A stretch of DNA of 64,000 nt from Plantago ovata (lineage: Eukaryota; Streptophyta; Magnoliopsida; Lamiales; Plantaginaceae), in the NCBI GenBank assembly GCA_028274465.1, contig CM051455.1, forward strand, positions 133,830,096-133,894,095. The letters run 5' to 3'. The position numbers and the translations under genes were made by a program. Positions 28,948 to 38,403 of this stretch are shown here, in pieces (position 1 is the first letter of the stretch; each line of letters begins with the position of its first letter). The notes below the pieces were generated by a model. The model was not told the origin of the DNA. It made no database searches and was given only the letters and a program-made list of their open reading frames with translations.

Positions 28948-30176
28948 TTAGTTGTATCTAGCTTTATAATCACTCCATAGTTGAACAACGCTTTTGCCCG
29001 GCAAATCTTCAAAGAAGCTATTAGCATAGCCATCTCTCATCTTCTTGTTCAATTCTGCCAGAAACCCACTCCTGAGCTCGTCGCAGTAATCCAAGAACTT
29101 GGCTGTAACATCATACCCTTGGTCCCACCGGTCGCCTTGCCCTGGGTTGACCCAATGACTCGGTATGTATCCAGCCTTTAGCCTAACAAAATTAGCTATG
29201 CCTTCAATCAAACCGCCAGGTGCTTGCCCATTACCATTCCACTGCCAAATGTGAGTCGACTCATGGTAAAAAACACCAGTGATCTCCCTCCTCAAGTCGC
29301 TCGTGACACTCCCAATGTATCTGCAAGTTATATGTTATTAATGTTCAAGGTTGCAAAATTAAAGACATATTCCTTCGCCTCTTGTTACTTTTAATTCCGA
29401 TGGTTCAAAACACATATCTCATTCATTTATCTTATATATCTAGGGGGTATTACGCGCAAAAAATCTTAACTTTTCCGAACTTCTTTTATATATCTATTTT
29501 TAATCAATTTACACAAAATTCGTGTGAGTAGTGAAAGAAGTTAAATTCTCTCGGGAGTTGGCCGTAGAGACTACATAAATAAAATCATTCATATCGTTAG
29601 AGAATGATAGGATTTAAACAAATAAATACCTTGCGCTAACATGGATTTCGCCGTTTGTCGCATATGCAACTCCATCCATGTCATTAATGAATAAGTTGAC
29701 TGCCGCAAGTCTCTCCTGTCCGAAGGTGATGATTGTTGGAAAACTTGCCATATGAATGTCGCGGCATTATCTAGCGTTTGAGAGGTGTACTGAGCTCCAA
29801 TATCCGTGTCGAACCTCGAGCCACCCGGAGTGCTAGCGGCATTGTTGGTGACGGTATAAGTGACAACCTCGCTCCCTTTCATTGTGGAAAGAATCGCTAA
29901 AAGAGAGACGAGGAATGCTAAGGCTCTGTTCGTTTCACCTTAATTTCAATTTTATTAAGTTCAGTTCAGTTCAGATAAGTTCAGTTCAGTTCAGATTTAT
30001 TCAGTTCAGTTCAGTTCAAATAAATTAAGTTCAGTTCAGGTTTGCTTAGTTAAAATTTATACTTCAAATAAGTTCAATTCAGTTCAGATTAATTAAGCTC
30101 AGTTCAGATAAGTTCAGTTCAGTTCAGATAAGTTCAGAGTTTTTCAGGTGAAACAAACAGAGCCTAAGTTGGACAT
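28948..30176 (-). pseudogene. Broken BSP paralogue, MITE in signal peptide
   Basis: The gene has the same exon plan as its neighbour (exon 1 from 30176 to 29630, exon 2 from 29320 to 28948). Exon 2 is intact, with YHESTHIWQWNGNG and YDVTAKFLDYCD. Exon 1 is broken twice. A 243 bp MITE (29922-30164) separates the start codon (30174-30176) from the signal-peptide codons, and one base is missing near 29707-29711 (GCAAGTCTCTCC against GCAACGTTTCTCC in the intact copy). Small changes also alter the region before VTYTVTNNA. An internal ATG at 29882 could start translation but gives no signal peptide and runs into the frameshift. Function is very unlikely. Confidence 0.9.
29919..30167. mobile_element. 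PIF/Harbinger (Tourist)-type MITE
   Basis: The element spans 29922-30164. Its terminal inverted repeats are GGCTCTGTTCGTTTCACCT and, at the other end, AGGTGAAACAAACAGAGCC, with one mismatch. TAA flanks it on both sides (29919-29921 and 30165-30167), the three-base target duplication typical of PIF/Harbinger MITEs. The interior is TTCAGTTCAG repeats. The intact paralogue at 28010-28030 has the uninterrupted site with one TAA. Confidence 0.95.
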
Positions 30177-31466
30177 GATTGATTTAATTAAGGAGACTTG
30201 TTGATTGTTAATTACACAATATAATAAATCCCAGTTTTGTGGTAGTCCGGTTCGGTTCAAGCTATCCAACCAGTTCTTTGTAGACACATGTTCGCTCCTT
30301 TCTCTACTTCATCGATTTGTGCCCGTTCATCGCTGTTAATCCTGCCCGGTTCTTCATAGGCACCCATTTGCCCTATCGATTCGGTTCTGAGTTCCAATGT
30401 CGTTTCGCTCGAACAAATCATTCATCAACCGACGCTTCTCTTCTTCAGGTTTCTACAAAGGTCGTCTCTTCTTCCGGTTTACATAATCTCTTCATACCGC
30501 TTCAATTGATTGGGTATATCTATGGCAGTATCGCCTCGACCTCTTTCGTCCGATCCTATGTTATTGATTTGATCTGGATTTTGAATAATAATAGAAATAA
30601 TGAGTTTTCCCCTTGCCGTAAATTATGAGATAGCTTTCCACCAATCGGCCACCACCACAGCTTCAAATCGAGTTGTTTCGACATCAATGAAGGTAACATT
30701 CACGGCCTCCAGCCCTTAATCACGAATTGGATTTCAGAAACCCATCCCATCCCGTGTTCTTCAAATTCGGCCTCCGTCGTAAAACAGTCAAGGCATCGGT
30801 CTTTCCATCTCTTATACTTCCCACCTTAGGCGCCTTTGGTCATTATCCATGAGACATGGAGAAGAAGAAACATGAGACTCAATTTCTATTTGTCCTTCAT
30901 TATCCTTTGTGGTTGCAGAAAAGAGTGAAGAAGAGAAGATAGAGTTGATTTTGAAATTTGAAAACGGAGAACTAACATATTAAAGTAACATTTGAAAATA
31001 TAAAAGGAAAAAAAATTCCTAATGTTTTTAACTCCATCTACTTCTCCTTTTACAAAGTTATTAATTAATTTGGACGAGTTATAAGGTAGTGCAATGGTAA
31101 AGACTTGGAGCAGCGAAGAAAAGGCGCAGGGTTCGATGGTAGTGACAGAGTCATAAGTTGATATAAGTGTGGAAAATAAGGTGGTTTAGAATATTTATAT
31201 CACATCGAATGTAGTTATAATATTTGCCGTTTCAACAAAAATAGCTAGTTTGAAAAGGAAAGTGTATTTTTTTTTCTTCTTTATTACTAATTGTTGTAAT
31301 TAAAGCAAGGATATCGATTGTAAAATTAGTAATAAAACCCGTAAGAAGTCTAAAAGTCAAGCAATTAATACAGCTTTCATTTCATGAATATCCTTACATA
31401 TGCAAAGATTTCAAGGTTTATTACAGAAATGTAGGACCATTCTATTCATGATACTACATTTATAAT
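30177..31466. other. Intergenic, with a SINE copy
   Basis: A plus-strand frame at 30317-30628 has no recognised domain. The segment 30965-31060 (ATTAAAGTAACATTTGAAAA...AACTCCATCTACTTCTCCTT) recurs at 33630-33710 within the satellite-like array. A SINE lies at 31084-31245. Confidence 0.5.
31084..31245 (+). mobile_element. tRNA-type SINE, full-length copy
   Basis: Contains the A-box-like GGTAGTGCAATGG, the B-box GGTTCGA, and the shared 3' end TATAATATTTGCCGTTTCAAC. It is homologous along its length to the copy at 54298-54464. A target duplication is not evident, so it is probably an older insertion. Confidence 0.75.
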
Positions 31467-32165
31467 TCAATATGTGACTGACGAATTACTATACTTTGCT
31501 TTGTACTCTTTCCACAACTGAGGTAGAGGCTTTCCCGTCAAGTCTTGGAAGAAACTGTCTTTGTAAGCGTTTCTCATCATTTTATTCAATGTGATGGTGA
31601 ACTTTGGCTTCAAAGTGTCACAATACTCCAAGAATCGGGCTGTAACATCGTACCCCTCGTCCCACTTTTCACCCTCCCCGGGTTTAGAATCCCTACCATA
31701 TCCTGCCTTGATCTTAACATACTCGGCAACTCCCTCCGTCAGGCCACCAGGGGCAGTCCAGTTACCATTCCATTGGAAAATGTGGGTCATTTCATGGTAC
31801 ATTAAGCCGGTGAAGTAGCCTTTAATTTGGTCCTTCGGCCAGCTTGCCATTGTTGGAGCGCTAACGTTGATGGCGTTTATATTTGTATAGCCCCATGACT
31901 CGTTGAAATTGGAGATGTATACGGTTAGAACTGGGAGAGTCTTCCTAGAGGCATCATCGTTCTGTTCGAACAACTTCCATATGAACTTGTTAACGGTGCC
32001 CATTAGTTGTATAGTCCATGGGGCGCCAATAGATTCGTCGAAGAGTTTTCCGCCAGGAAGGTCTGGAACGTTATTGACGACGGCGTATTTGACAGCATTC
32101 GCAGTTAATAGTGATGCTAGGAAGAGAAAAGAGAGGAGCAAAATGTGGCATAAGTTTTTCGCCAT
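31467..32165 (-). CDS. Basic secretory protein, single exon
   Basis: A complete frame of 232 residues starts at ATG 32165. The N-terminus is a signal peptide (LLLSFLFLASLLTANA), then the family start VKYAVVNNV, GGKLFDESIGAPW, FIWKLFEQ, the HExxH segment YHEMTHIFQWNGN, and YDVTARFLEYCD near the C-terminus. Unlike the two neighbouring paralogues it has no intron, and it is more diverged from them than they are from each other, so it predates their duplication. A TATA box (32241-32248) lies about 75 bp upstream. Likely role: secreted, possibly stress or defence related. Peptidase activity is inferred only from the motif. Confidence 0.95.
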   Translation of the reverse strand: MAKNLCHILLLSFLFLASLLTANAVKYAVVNNVPDLPGGKLFDESIGAPWTIQLMGTVNKFIWKLFEQNDDASRKTLPVLTVYISNFNESWGYTNINAINVSAPTMASWPKDQIKGYFTGLMYHEMTHIFQWNGNWTAPGGLTEGVAEYVKIKAGYGRDSKPGEGEKWDEGYDVTARFLEYCDTLKPKFTITLNKMMRNAYKDSFFQDLTGKPLPQLWKEYKAKYSNSSVTY

Positions 32166-32240
32166 GGTTACAAAACACAGAGGCTTGTTAAATGTGAAAT
32201 TGTTTGATGTGATGAGTTACAAATGAACATGTCTTGACTA

Positions 32241-32250
32241 TTATATATAC
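32241..32250 (-). promoter_or_regulatory. TATA box of single-exon BSP gene
   Basis: GTATATATAA on the minus strand, about 75 bp upstream of the start codon. Confidence 0.5.
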
Positions 32251-32608
32251 TATAGTGTTGAGTACCAGCTTCACACATTAATTAACAAATTGGTGAAAAG
32301 CAGTTACATATTTTATTGAAAATGGAAAGGTAGAATTATAAAATGTAGATGTAGTAATTACTATGCAATGAATTTGAGAGAATTCTAATTGATATTCAGA
32401 AAAGTGCAATTACTATATGGTTGGAAATTGTATTTTATGAAATCTCATGCTCAAAACTATTAAAAAGAAGTTAAAAATAAATTAATTAAAACATGCTTGC
32501 TTTAGTGAATTTACTTTTTTACCAAAAAAAAGCAGATATGATCCTTTGTAATGGCTTATGTATCCTTTAATATATTAAAGTGTTCATATATAGTATCTTT
32601 ACGGTATA

Positions 32609-32845
32609 CTTTCTCCGTTTCATTAATAAGTTTCTAAGAGGACTATTCATCGCGAACTTTAACCACGTATAACTCCTAAATTTCATTAGAGAAAAATATA
32701 ATAAAATTATATTATGAAATTAAATGGACTATATTTTCATAATCAACTTTTAATTTATATTGATACAGTTTAATTTAAAAGCTATATGTGGTCAAAGGTC
32801 GCGGTGAATAGTCCCCTTAAGAACTTTTTAATGAAACGGAGATAG
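32609..32845. mobile_element. Stowaway-type MITE
   Basis: Long inverted repeats begin CTTTCTCCGTTTCATTAATA and, on the other strand, CTATCTCCGTTTCATTAAAA, and pair for about 65 bp. TA lies on both sides (32607-32608 and 32846-32847). Size (237 bp), TA duplication and CTCCGT-type ends fit Tc1/Mariner Stowaway MITEs. Confidence 0.85.
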
Positions 32846-32887
32846 TAATTGTTACATTAAAGCAAAATTTTGTATATAAGTCCTTCT

Positions 32888-33554
32888 CCAGCAAAGCCTT
32901 AAATGAGCATTTGAGGCTCATAAGGTGAGCATCAACACTTGATGCTCATTAATTAGTTTATTATTTTTTTTTTATCTTTTCATTTTTATTTTTCATTTAT
33001 TTCTTTTTTTTTTTTTTTTCCACTTCTTTTTCTTTGCTTGCTGGCTGATCTTTCTTTCTTTCCATTTCCTTCTTTTTGTTTTCTTTTCCACTTATTTTAT
33101 TTTGTTCTCAATTTTCATTTATTCTATAATATTTGCAAAAAAAATAAATACACTTATTCATTAAATCTTTTAGTAATTCATATTACAACTAAAAATAATA
33201 CCCTTACATAATAATAAAATTACAAATTTTACGTAAAAAAAAGAAGGAAAAAACTCATGAAAATGAAAATAGCTAGGCGACGGCATTTGTAAACCTCTAA
33301 AATGAAAATCCTTCTTTATTATAGTATTTATTTCAAAGTATTATTATTTTTAAAATTTATATAATGTAATTGCAATTAATTAATAATAATGAAAGTGGGA
33401 TTATTAGTGAAGTTTTAAAAGAAATGAGAAAATAAAAAGTAAAATAGAGGTTGAAGGGGAGTAAATGTTGGAGTGTTGAGGTTTAAATTGATTGAAATGC
33501 TAACGTGGCAGACTTAAGGCTTATATTGAGTATCAACTGCTGGAGAAGGCCTAG
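32888..33554. mobile_element. MITE-like element with CCTTCTCCAGCA ends
   Basis: The left end GTCCTTCTCCAGCA and the right end TGCTGGAGAAGGCC are inverted copies of each other. Subterminal ATGCTCATTAATTAG and AGTATCAACTGC keep partial symmetry. The interior is T- and A-rich with no gene. The target duplication is unclear. Confidence 0.6.
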
Positions 33555-33589
33555 GAGAAGCCTAAGAGGAAAAAATACATCCTTAATAT

Positions 33590-34640
33590 ATTTGACCCCA
33601 CCTCTTTTTTTCTCATTATTTTATGATTATATTAAAGTAACATTTGAAAATATAAAAGGAAAAATAAAATCCTAATGTTTTTAACTCCATCTACTTCTCC
33701 TTTTATAAAGTTTTCATCTCTAATATATTAATATATTAAAGATAAAATTTAAATATAAAAGAAAAATAAAAGTCATCGGTAACATAGTTGGTTCTGTTTC
33801 CTTCTTCTCTTTTTATAAATATTCTATCACTAATGTACGAGGAAAAAAAAACAAAAGTCATATGTAACATAGTTAGATTCTCCGGGGATCATAGCATAGC
33901 TAGAGTCTTTCGGGTTTCGTGCCGATTTTGGTATTTGCATTAGCTTCTTTGGCTATTTGAACCCTTTTTGTACATGAGGTTTTGTGATACATTTTGTATC
34001 ATCATTGGGTACCACCCCTCTTATCGTGTACAATACTTTCTTAGGGCTTATTGAACTTTTTTGTTGTTTAAAAAAAACAAAAAACGAGGAAAAAAAACAC
34101 ATCTCTAATATGTTCTCCATATGCTTCTCCTCATTTTACAAATTTTTCAGCCCTAATGTATTAAATTAAAATTTAACATATAAAGAAAAGAAAAAAAGCA
34201 CATTCCTATTATACTTAATTCCATTAGTTGTTTCTTCTCATTTTATATATTTTTCGTCCCTAATATACTAATATATTAAGATAAACTTTAAATATAAAAG
34301 AAAAACATCACATATCTAATATATTTGACTGCATATGTTTCTTCTCATTTTATCATCTCTAATACATTTAATATAAGAGAAAAAGAACAAAAAAAATACC
34401 CGTGATATCTCTCACTTCATCTCCTTCTTCTTATTTATATATTTTCCATTCCTAATATTTTAAAATATGGAAGAATAATAAAACACATCCCTAATATATT
34501 TATTTAACTCCATCTCTTTCTTTCATTTTACATATTTTTCATCCATAATATATTAAAGTAAAATATAAAATATGAAGAAAAAATGCTTCTCTTTAATTAC
34601 CCTCATGCTTTCTTTCTTCTTCATTTTCCTCTTTACTTCT
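33590..34640. repeat. Degenerate satellite-like tandem array
   Basis: About ten diverged units of roughly 90-110 bp share the order CCTAATATATTTAACTCCAT, CTTCTTCTCATTTTA, and ATATATTAAAGTAAAATTTA. Units differ by indels, so the array is old. One unit also lies alone at 30965-31060. Confidence 0.65.
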
Positions 34641-34649
34641 ATATCTCAT

Positions 34650-34964
34650 TGTTGTCAATGTAAAGCCACGGTCTCTAATCGGCCGGAGGCCCTACCCTTT
34701 GGGTCAGCGCAAATACTCCTAGGTTGCTCTTTGGGGTGATATGTTGGTCTCACAGACCAACATGTGTCCTAATCCACACACTTTGTCTTTGATCGTGCAC
34801 GCACCGAGAACTTCTAGTAGGTCACTCATTCTAGAATTACTCCACGGCAAGCACGTTTAACTCTGAAATTCTTTTCGGATGAGTTTCTGAAAAGAAAGGT
34901 GCACCTTGTTGGTATGACTAGCGCTCTCAATCCCTTTAATCTTCTGAAACTCTAAGACGTTACA
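34650..34964 (-). mobile_element. 5S-rRNA-derived module, Cassandra LTR-like, minus copy
   Basis: Read on the minus strand this starts TGTAACGTCTTAGAG. It carries about 125 bp (34926-34799) that follows 5S rRNA in order: CATACCAACA, GCACC, GAGTTAAACGTGCTTG, GAGTAATTCTAGAATGAGTG and ACCTACTAGAAGTTCTCG. A tail that pairs with the plus copy follows. 5S-like sequence inside an LTR is characteristic of Cassandra TRIM retrotransposons. It is too diverged to be a working 5S gene. No interior or primer site follows. Confidence 0.65.
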
Positions 34965-35021
34965 CAGCCCAAACCCCACAAGGGGTGGACGGTTGGTATG
35001 GACAAGGTGCAATGAGGACGT

Positions 35022-35342
35022 TGTGCAATTTAAGAGGCAGAGAGTTTCAAATAGTGTAAAGGGATTGAGAACGCAACTCATACCAACAAGAAGCACCTTT
35101 CTTTTTGGGAATTCTTCCAAAAGAACTTTAGAGTTAAAAGTGCTTGCTCGGGAGTAATTCTATGATGGGTGACCTGTTGGAAAGTTTTCGTGCGCACACG
35201 AGTGAGGACAAAGTGTGCAGATTAGAATACGTGTTGGTCTATGTGACCATCATATTAGCCCGTAGAGCAGTCCACGAGTAACCGTGTTGGCCAATAAGGG
35301 TCGGGGCCTTTGGCCGATTAGTGGTGGAGTAAAGTCTCAACA
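35022..35342 (+). mobile_element. 5S-rRNA-derived module, Cassandra LTR-like, plus copy
   Basis: The inverted partner of 34650-34964. The 5S-like part (35071-35195) contains CATACCAACA, AGAGTTAAAAGTGCTTG, GATGGGTGACCTGTTGG and AAAGTTTTCGTGC, matching the 3' half of plant 5S rRNA including its internal promoter region. The segment ends TCTCAACA. The two copies are head to head with only about 57 bp between them, so they are not a normal direct LTR pair. Confidence 0.65.
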
Positions 35343-35532
35343 CTCCGACTTGACCATACAGAAAATCAGTTATATCTCACTAAACCCTCCCTATTAAGCT
35401 TTTCAGGTGATATCATAAGGTCTAGGGAGTTTGTTTTATGAAGAGGAAGCTAAGTGAAAAGGAAGAATTGATTGAACGCTAGAAGATGTTACTCTTACTT
35501 TCTTGTAGCTTTTCAACTGTTTAGAGGTATTT

Positions 35533-35536
<4 letters not shown>

Positions 35537-35609
<73 letters not shown>
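35537..35609. repeat. (TA)n microsatellite
   Basis: TA dinucleotide tract of about 70 bp. Confidence 0.97.
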
Positions 35610-35611
<2 letters not shown>

Positions 35612-36522
35612 CCTTGTTGCAAAAAACTAGTATCACATTAGAAAAACGAGGCCAACATGAAAATAGTGTATGGATATCGGAATACTCAATTTTTTGTGCC
35701 CGACTGTCACATTTTTGACAAACTGCACCCCATGGGGTCCAGTGGGGTCACTGGACCCCTCCCCCCCCCCCAACTTTGAACTAGTAGTATAAATATGGCA
35801 AAATAATTAATTGTTTGCTATGTCTGAGTGGTTACTTGAAGCCCCCCCCCCCCCCCCAACAAGTCTAAGGTTCAAATCCTCATTTGACCCCGTTCAATTA
35901 TTTTACTTCCCAATTTTTGTAAGTTTTCTTATTTTATGCCCAATATTTTCCTAATCATACCTAATACAAGTATTTTATTTTTCTTCAAAAAAATTTACAA
36001 AATGTTATCATATATTCAAAAAAAAAATCAGAAAATTATTAGATCGAAGGTTTATATTATACGGGTAGCTCACGAGAATATAACACAGTTAAAGTTTGAC
36101 GCCCCTAAAATTTGGTTCTGGATTCGCCACTAACTGCACCAATACGTAATAGGTTCGGTTTAAAATTGGCCCACGTGTTCGGCCATGTCTGAATAAGGCC
36201 CAATTATTTGCTCAAACCTCGACCCAAATTCTCCAATCGAGTTGGACCAACCCACTATCTCTAATATCGTAGTTACGACTTACGGGATGGGTCGAATCAA
36301 TTTGTATTTGTGGATCCATGTGTTTCCGCTTTATGAGTCGTTTCACAATTTTCCATTAACGAAAAATTCTCCAGAAGTTTTTTTTGACGAAGTTTTTACT
36401 TATTTCCTATGTTTTAAAAAACGGAACCGGAGATTAAGCCGGCCACCCCCTGAAAAAGGTTTGACCGGGGTAGGACCATTTTAGCCGGATTGTGAGTCGG
36501 ATTGAGCCGGTATATCATTATA
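35610..36522. other. No gene; two poly(C) runs
   Basis: C-only runs at about 35760-35771 and 35841-35857 stand out in AT-rich DNA. Phrases such as GGTTCTGGATTCGCCACTAA suggest old transposon sequence, but no boundaries are visible. Confidence 0.5.
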
Positions 36523-37417
36523 CTAGGAACTGCGTCACACGCTATGCGTGTGAAGCGTAATCTTGTAAAACATTATTATTTTATTAAATAATATATTGAA
36601 ATAAATGGAGTGTATATATAATCTTCACATAATGACATCAAACGTAATAAAAAAAAATTTGAGTAATTAAATTTAATATAAATAGTGTGCTATAAATGTA
36701 TATAGTTTTTGTAGTTATGGAATTAATAGTTTTGAATTGAACTATATTAGACATACGAAAAGTATAGCTAAAAACCATTAGATACATCTCTATAGACTTT
36801 GGAAACATTCAAATTCAAAATCTGCAATGCATCTTTTTCGCATGTTAATTGGTGTTTTTCATGAGTTGAATATATTGTCAAGTGCTTCATATAAACATTC
36901 TAGTTTAATAATATGATGTTTTTAGTTATTTTAACGTACAATTTAAGAATAATTTAAGGTCAAAATGACCAAAAAAAGTCAACAAAATCAAGTGTTACAT
37001 TTATTTTTGGACGGAGGAAGTATGTCTTTTTTTATAAAAATATATCATGGTTATTTTTAAAATTAAGTATAATACGTCATACGACTTTATGTTAAAAAAT
37101 AAAAATTTAAGAAGATAATAAATAAAAAAGAAAAAAATTACGTCAATAAGATTCGAACCCAACACCTTCAACTAAAATAATGATACAAATAATATAGAAA
37201 AACCACGCCAACAAGATTCGAACCAAACAACTTCAATAAAAATAATAATAAAAATAATGGAGAAAAATCACGCCAATAGGATTCAAACCCTACATATTTT
37301 AATTAACTAATGACACATGTACGCACCAGATTGAAATTGGATAAGCAAGATCAACGGATTAAAATTGATTGGTAGGTCAATCAATTGGGTAAATCAACCG
37401 GCTTATTATATTACTTA
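36523..37417 (-). mobile_element. Non-autonomous Helitron-like element, copy 3
   Basis: On the minus strand the 3' end is TTCACACGCATAGCGTGTGA, then CGCAGTTC and CTAG (36526-36523). The other end is near TAAGTAATATAATAAGCCGG at about 37417. Co-linear with copies 1 and 2 over about 900 bp, including the three AAGATTCGAACC-type units. Confidence 0.8.
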
Positions 37418-38403
37418 AAATAATATATTATATATATTTATATTCAATATATAAGATTAATACTACCTCAATTACTACCTCAATTTTTTTTAATTGAAGT
37501 TCAAGATTTCTACACACATTAAGTATAGATTTTTTATTTTATTCATTGAATCATTAATGTTATTTACAGGTAAATGAAGAAAATGAAATATTATACATTA
37601 TTATGCACAATTATTACAGCTTTAAGGCTTTAATAGATTATTGTGTAATATTATATTAAATAATTTTAAACTCTATTTATTTTGATGAAAATTAAAACAC
37701 GCAAATCCTAAAAAGGGGAGGAGTACAAGCGTACAGCACAACACAAAGCAAAGCAAGATTAACGAGCATGAATAATAGTATAAAGTAATCATAATATATT
37801 AGTAATATAATAAATTAATTAATGATAATAGATAAGAGAGAGTGTAATGTGCAATCACTTTTTTTCCTTTTCTTATTCACCTTCTTCACTCGTATTCTCT
37901 GGGTTGTCTGTATCTTATTTTCCATTCTTCCTCTTCTTCAATTCAGTTTGTAATCGCTAATCAGATCAGATTTGATAGATAATTCAAATACCTTCTCCAT
38001 TCATCAATAATCACTCTCTTCCATACTTATACTTTTCATTAGAATAAAAATCAAGAAAATAAGTAGCACAAAAACACAAAGCAAAGCTGAAAAATAGGGC
38101 AAATCGAGAAGGTTGAGCAAAAGCAGAATTAGGCAATCAACAGATCAAGACAAAATTGCATCAAGATCCCTAAGAAGTAAGAAGATCAAAGAAAGGGGGG
38201 TTTGAGTGTTTGACCCTGTTCTTGTACATTAAAAAAAAAACTTCAGTTCCTTCCCTTCTTCTTCTCTTCTCCAAGTTCTGTCTTCGCCATTCCTCTTCCA
38301 CCAGGTATCAGTCTATCCAATTGCTCTCATTCTATATTCAATCATATGCTTTATCTTTATCAGCAAATTTGTCCGGCCGGTTGTTACACTTCTTCCTTTT
38401 ATT
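37418..38403. promoter_or_regulatory. Promoter and 5' leader region of PPR gene
   Basis: AT-rich to about 37850, then pyrimidine-rich leader-like DNA (CTTCTTCACTC, TTCCTCTTCTTCAATTCAG). A donor-like CCACCAG|GTATCAG near 38305 and an acceptor-like TTTATCAG near 38366 could bound a short leader intron. No clear TATA box was fixed. Confidence 0.35.

Noticed and set aside
34799..35195. Functional 5S rRNA genes
   Set aside because: Both 5S-like stretches are heavily diverged, AT-shifted and embedded in longer repeats. They are not a tandem 5S array.
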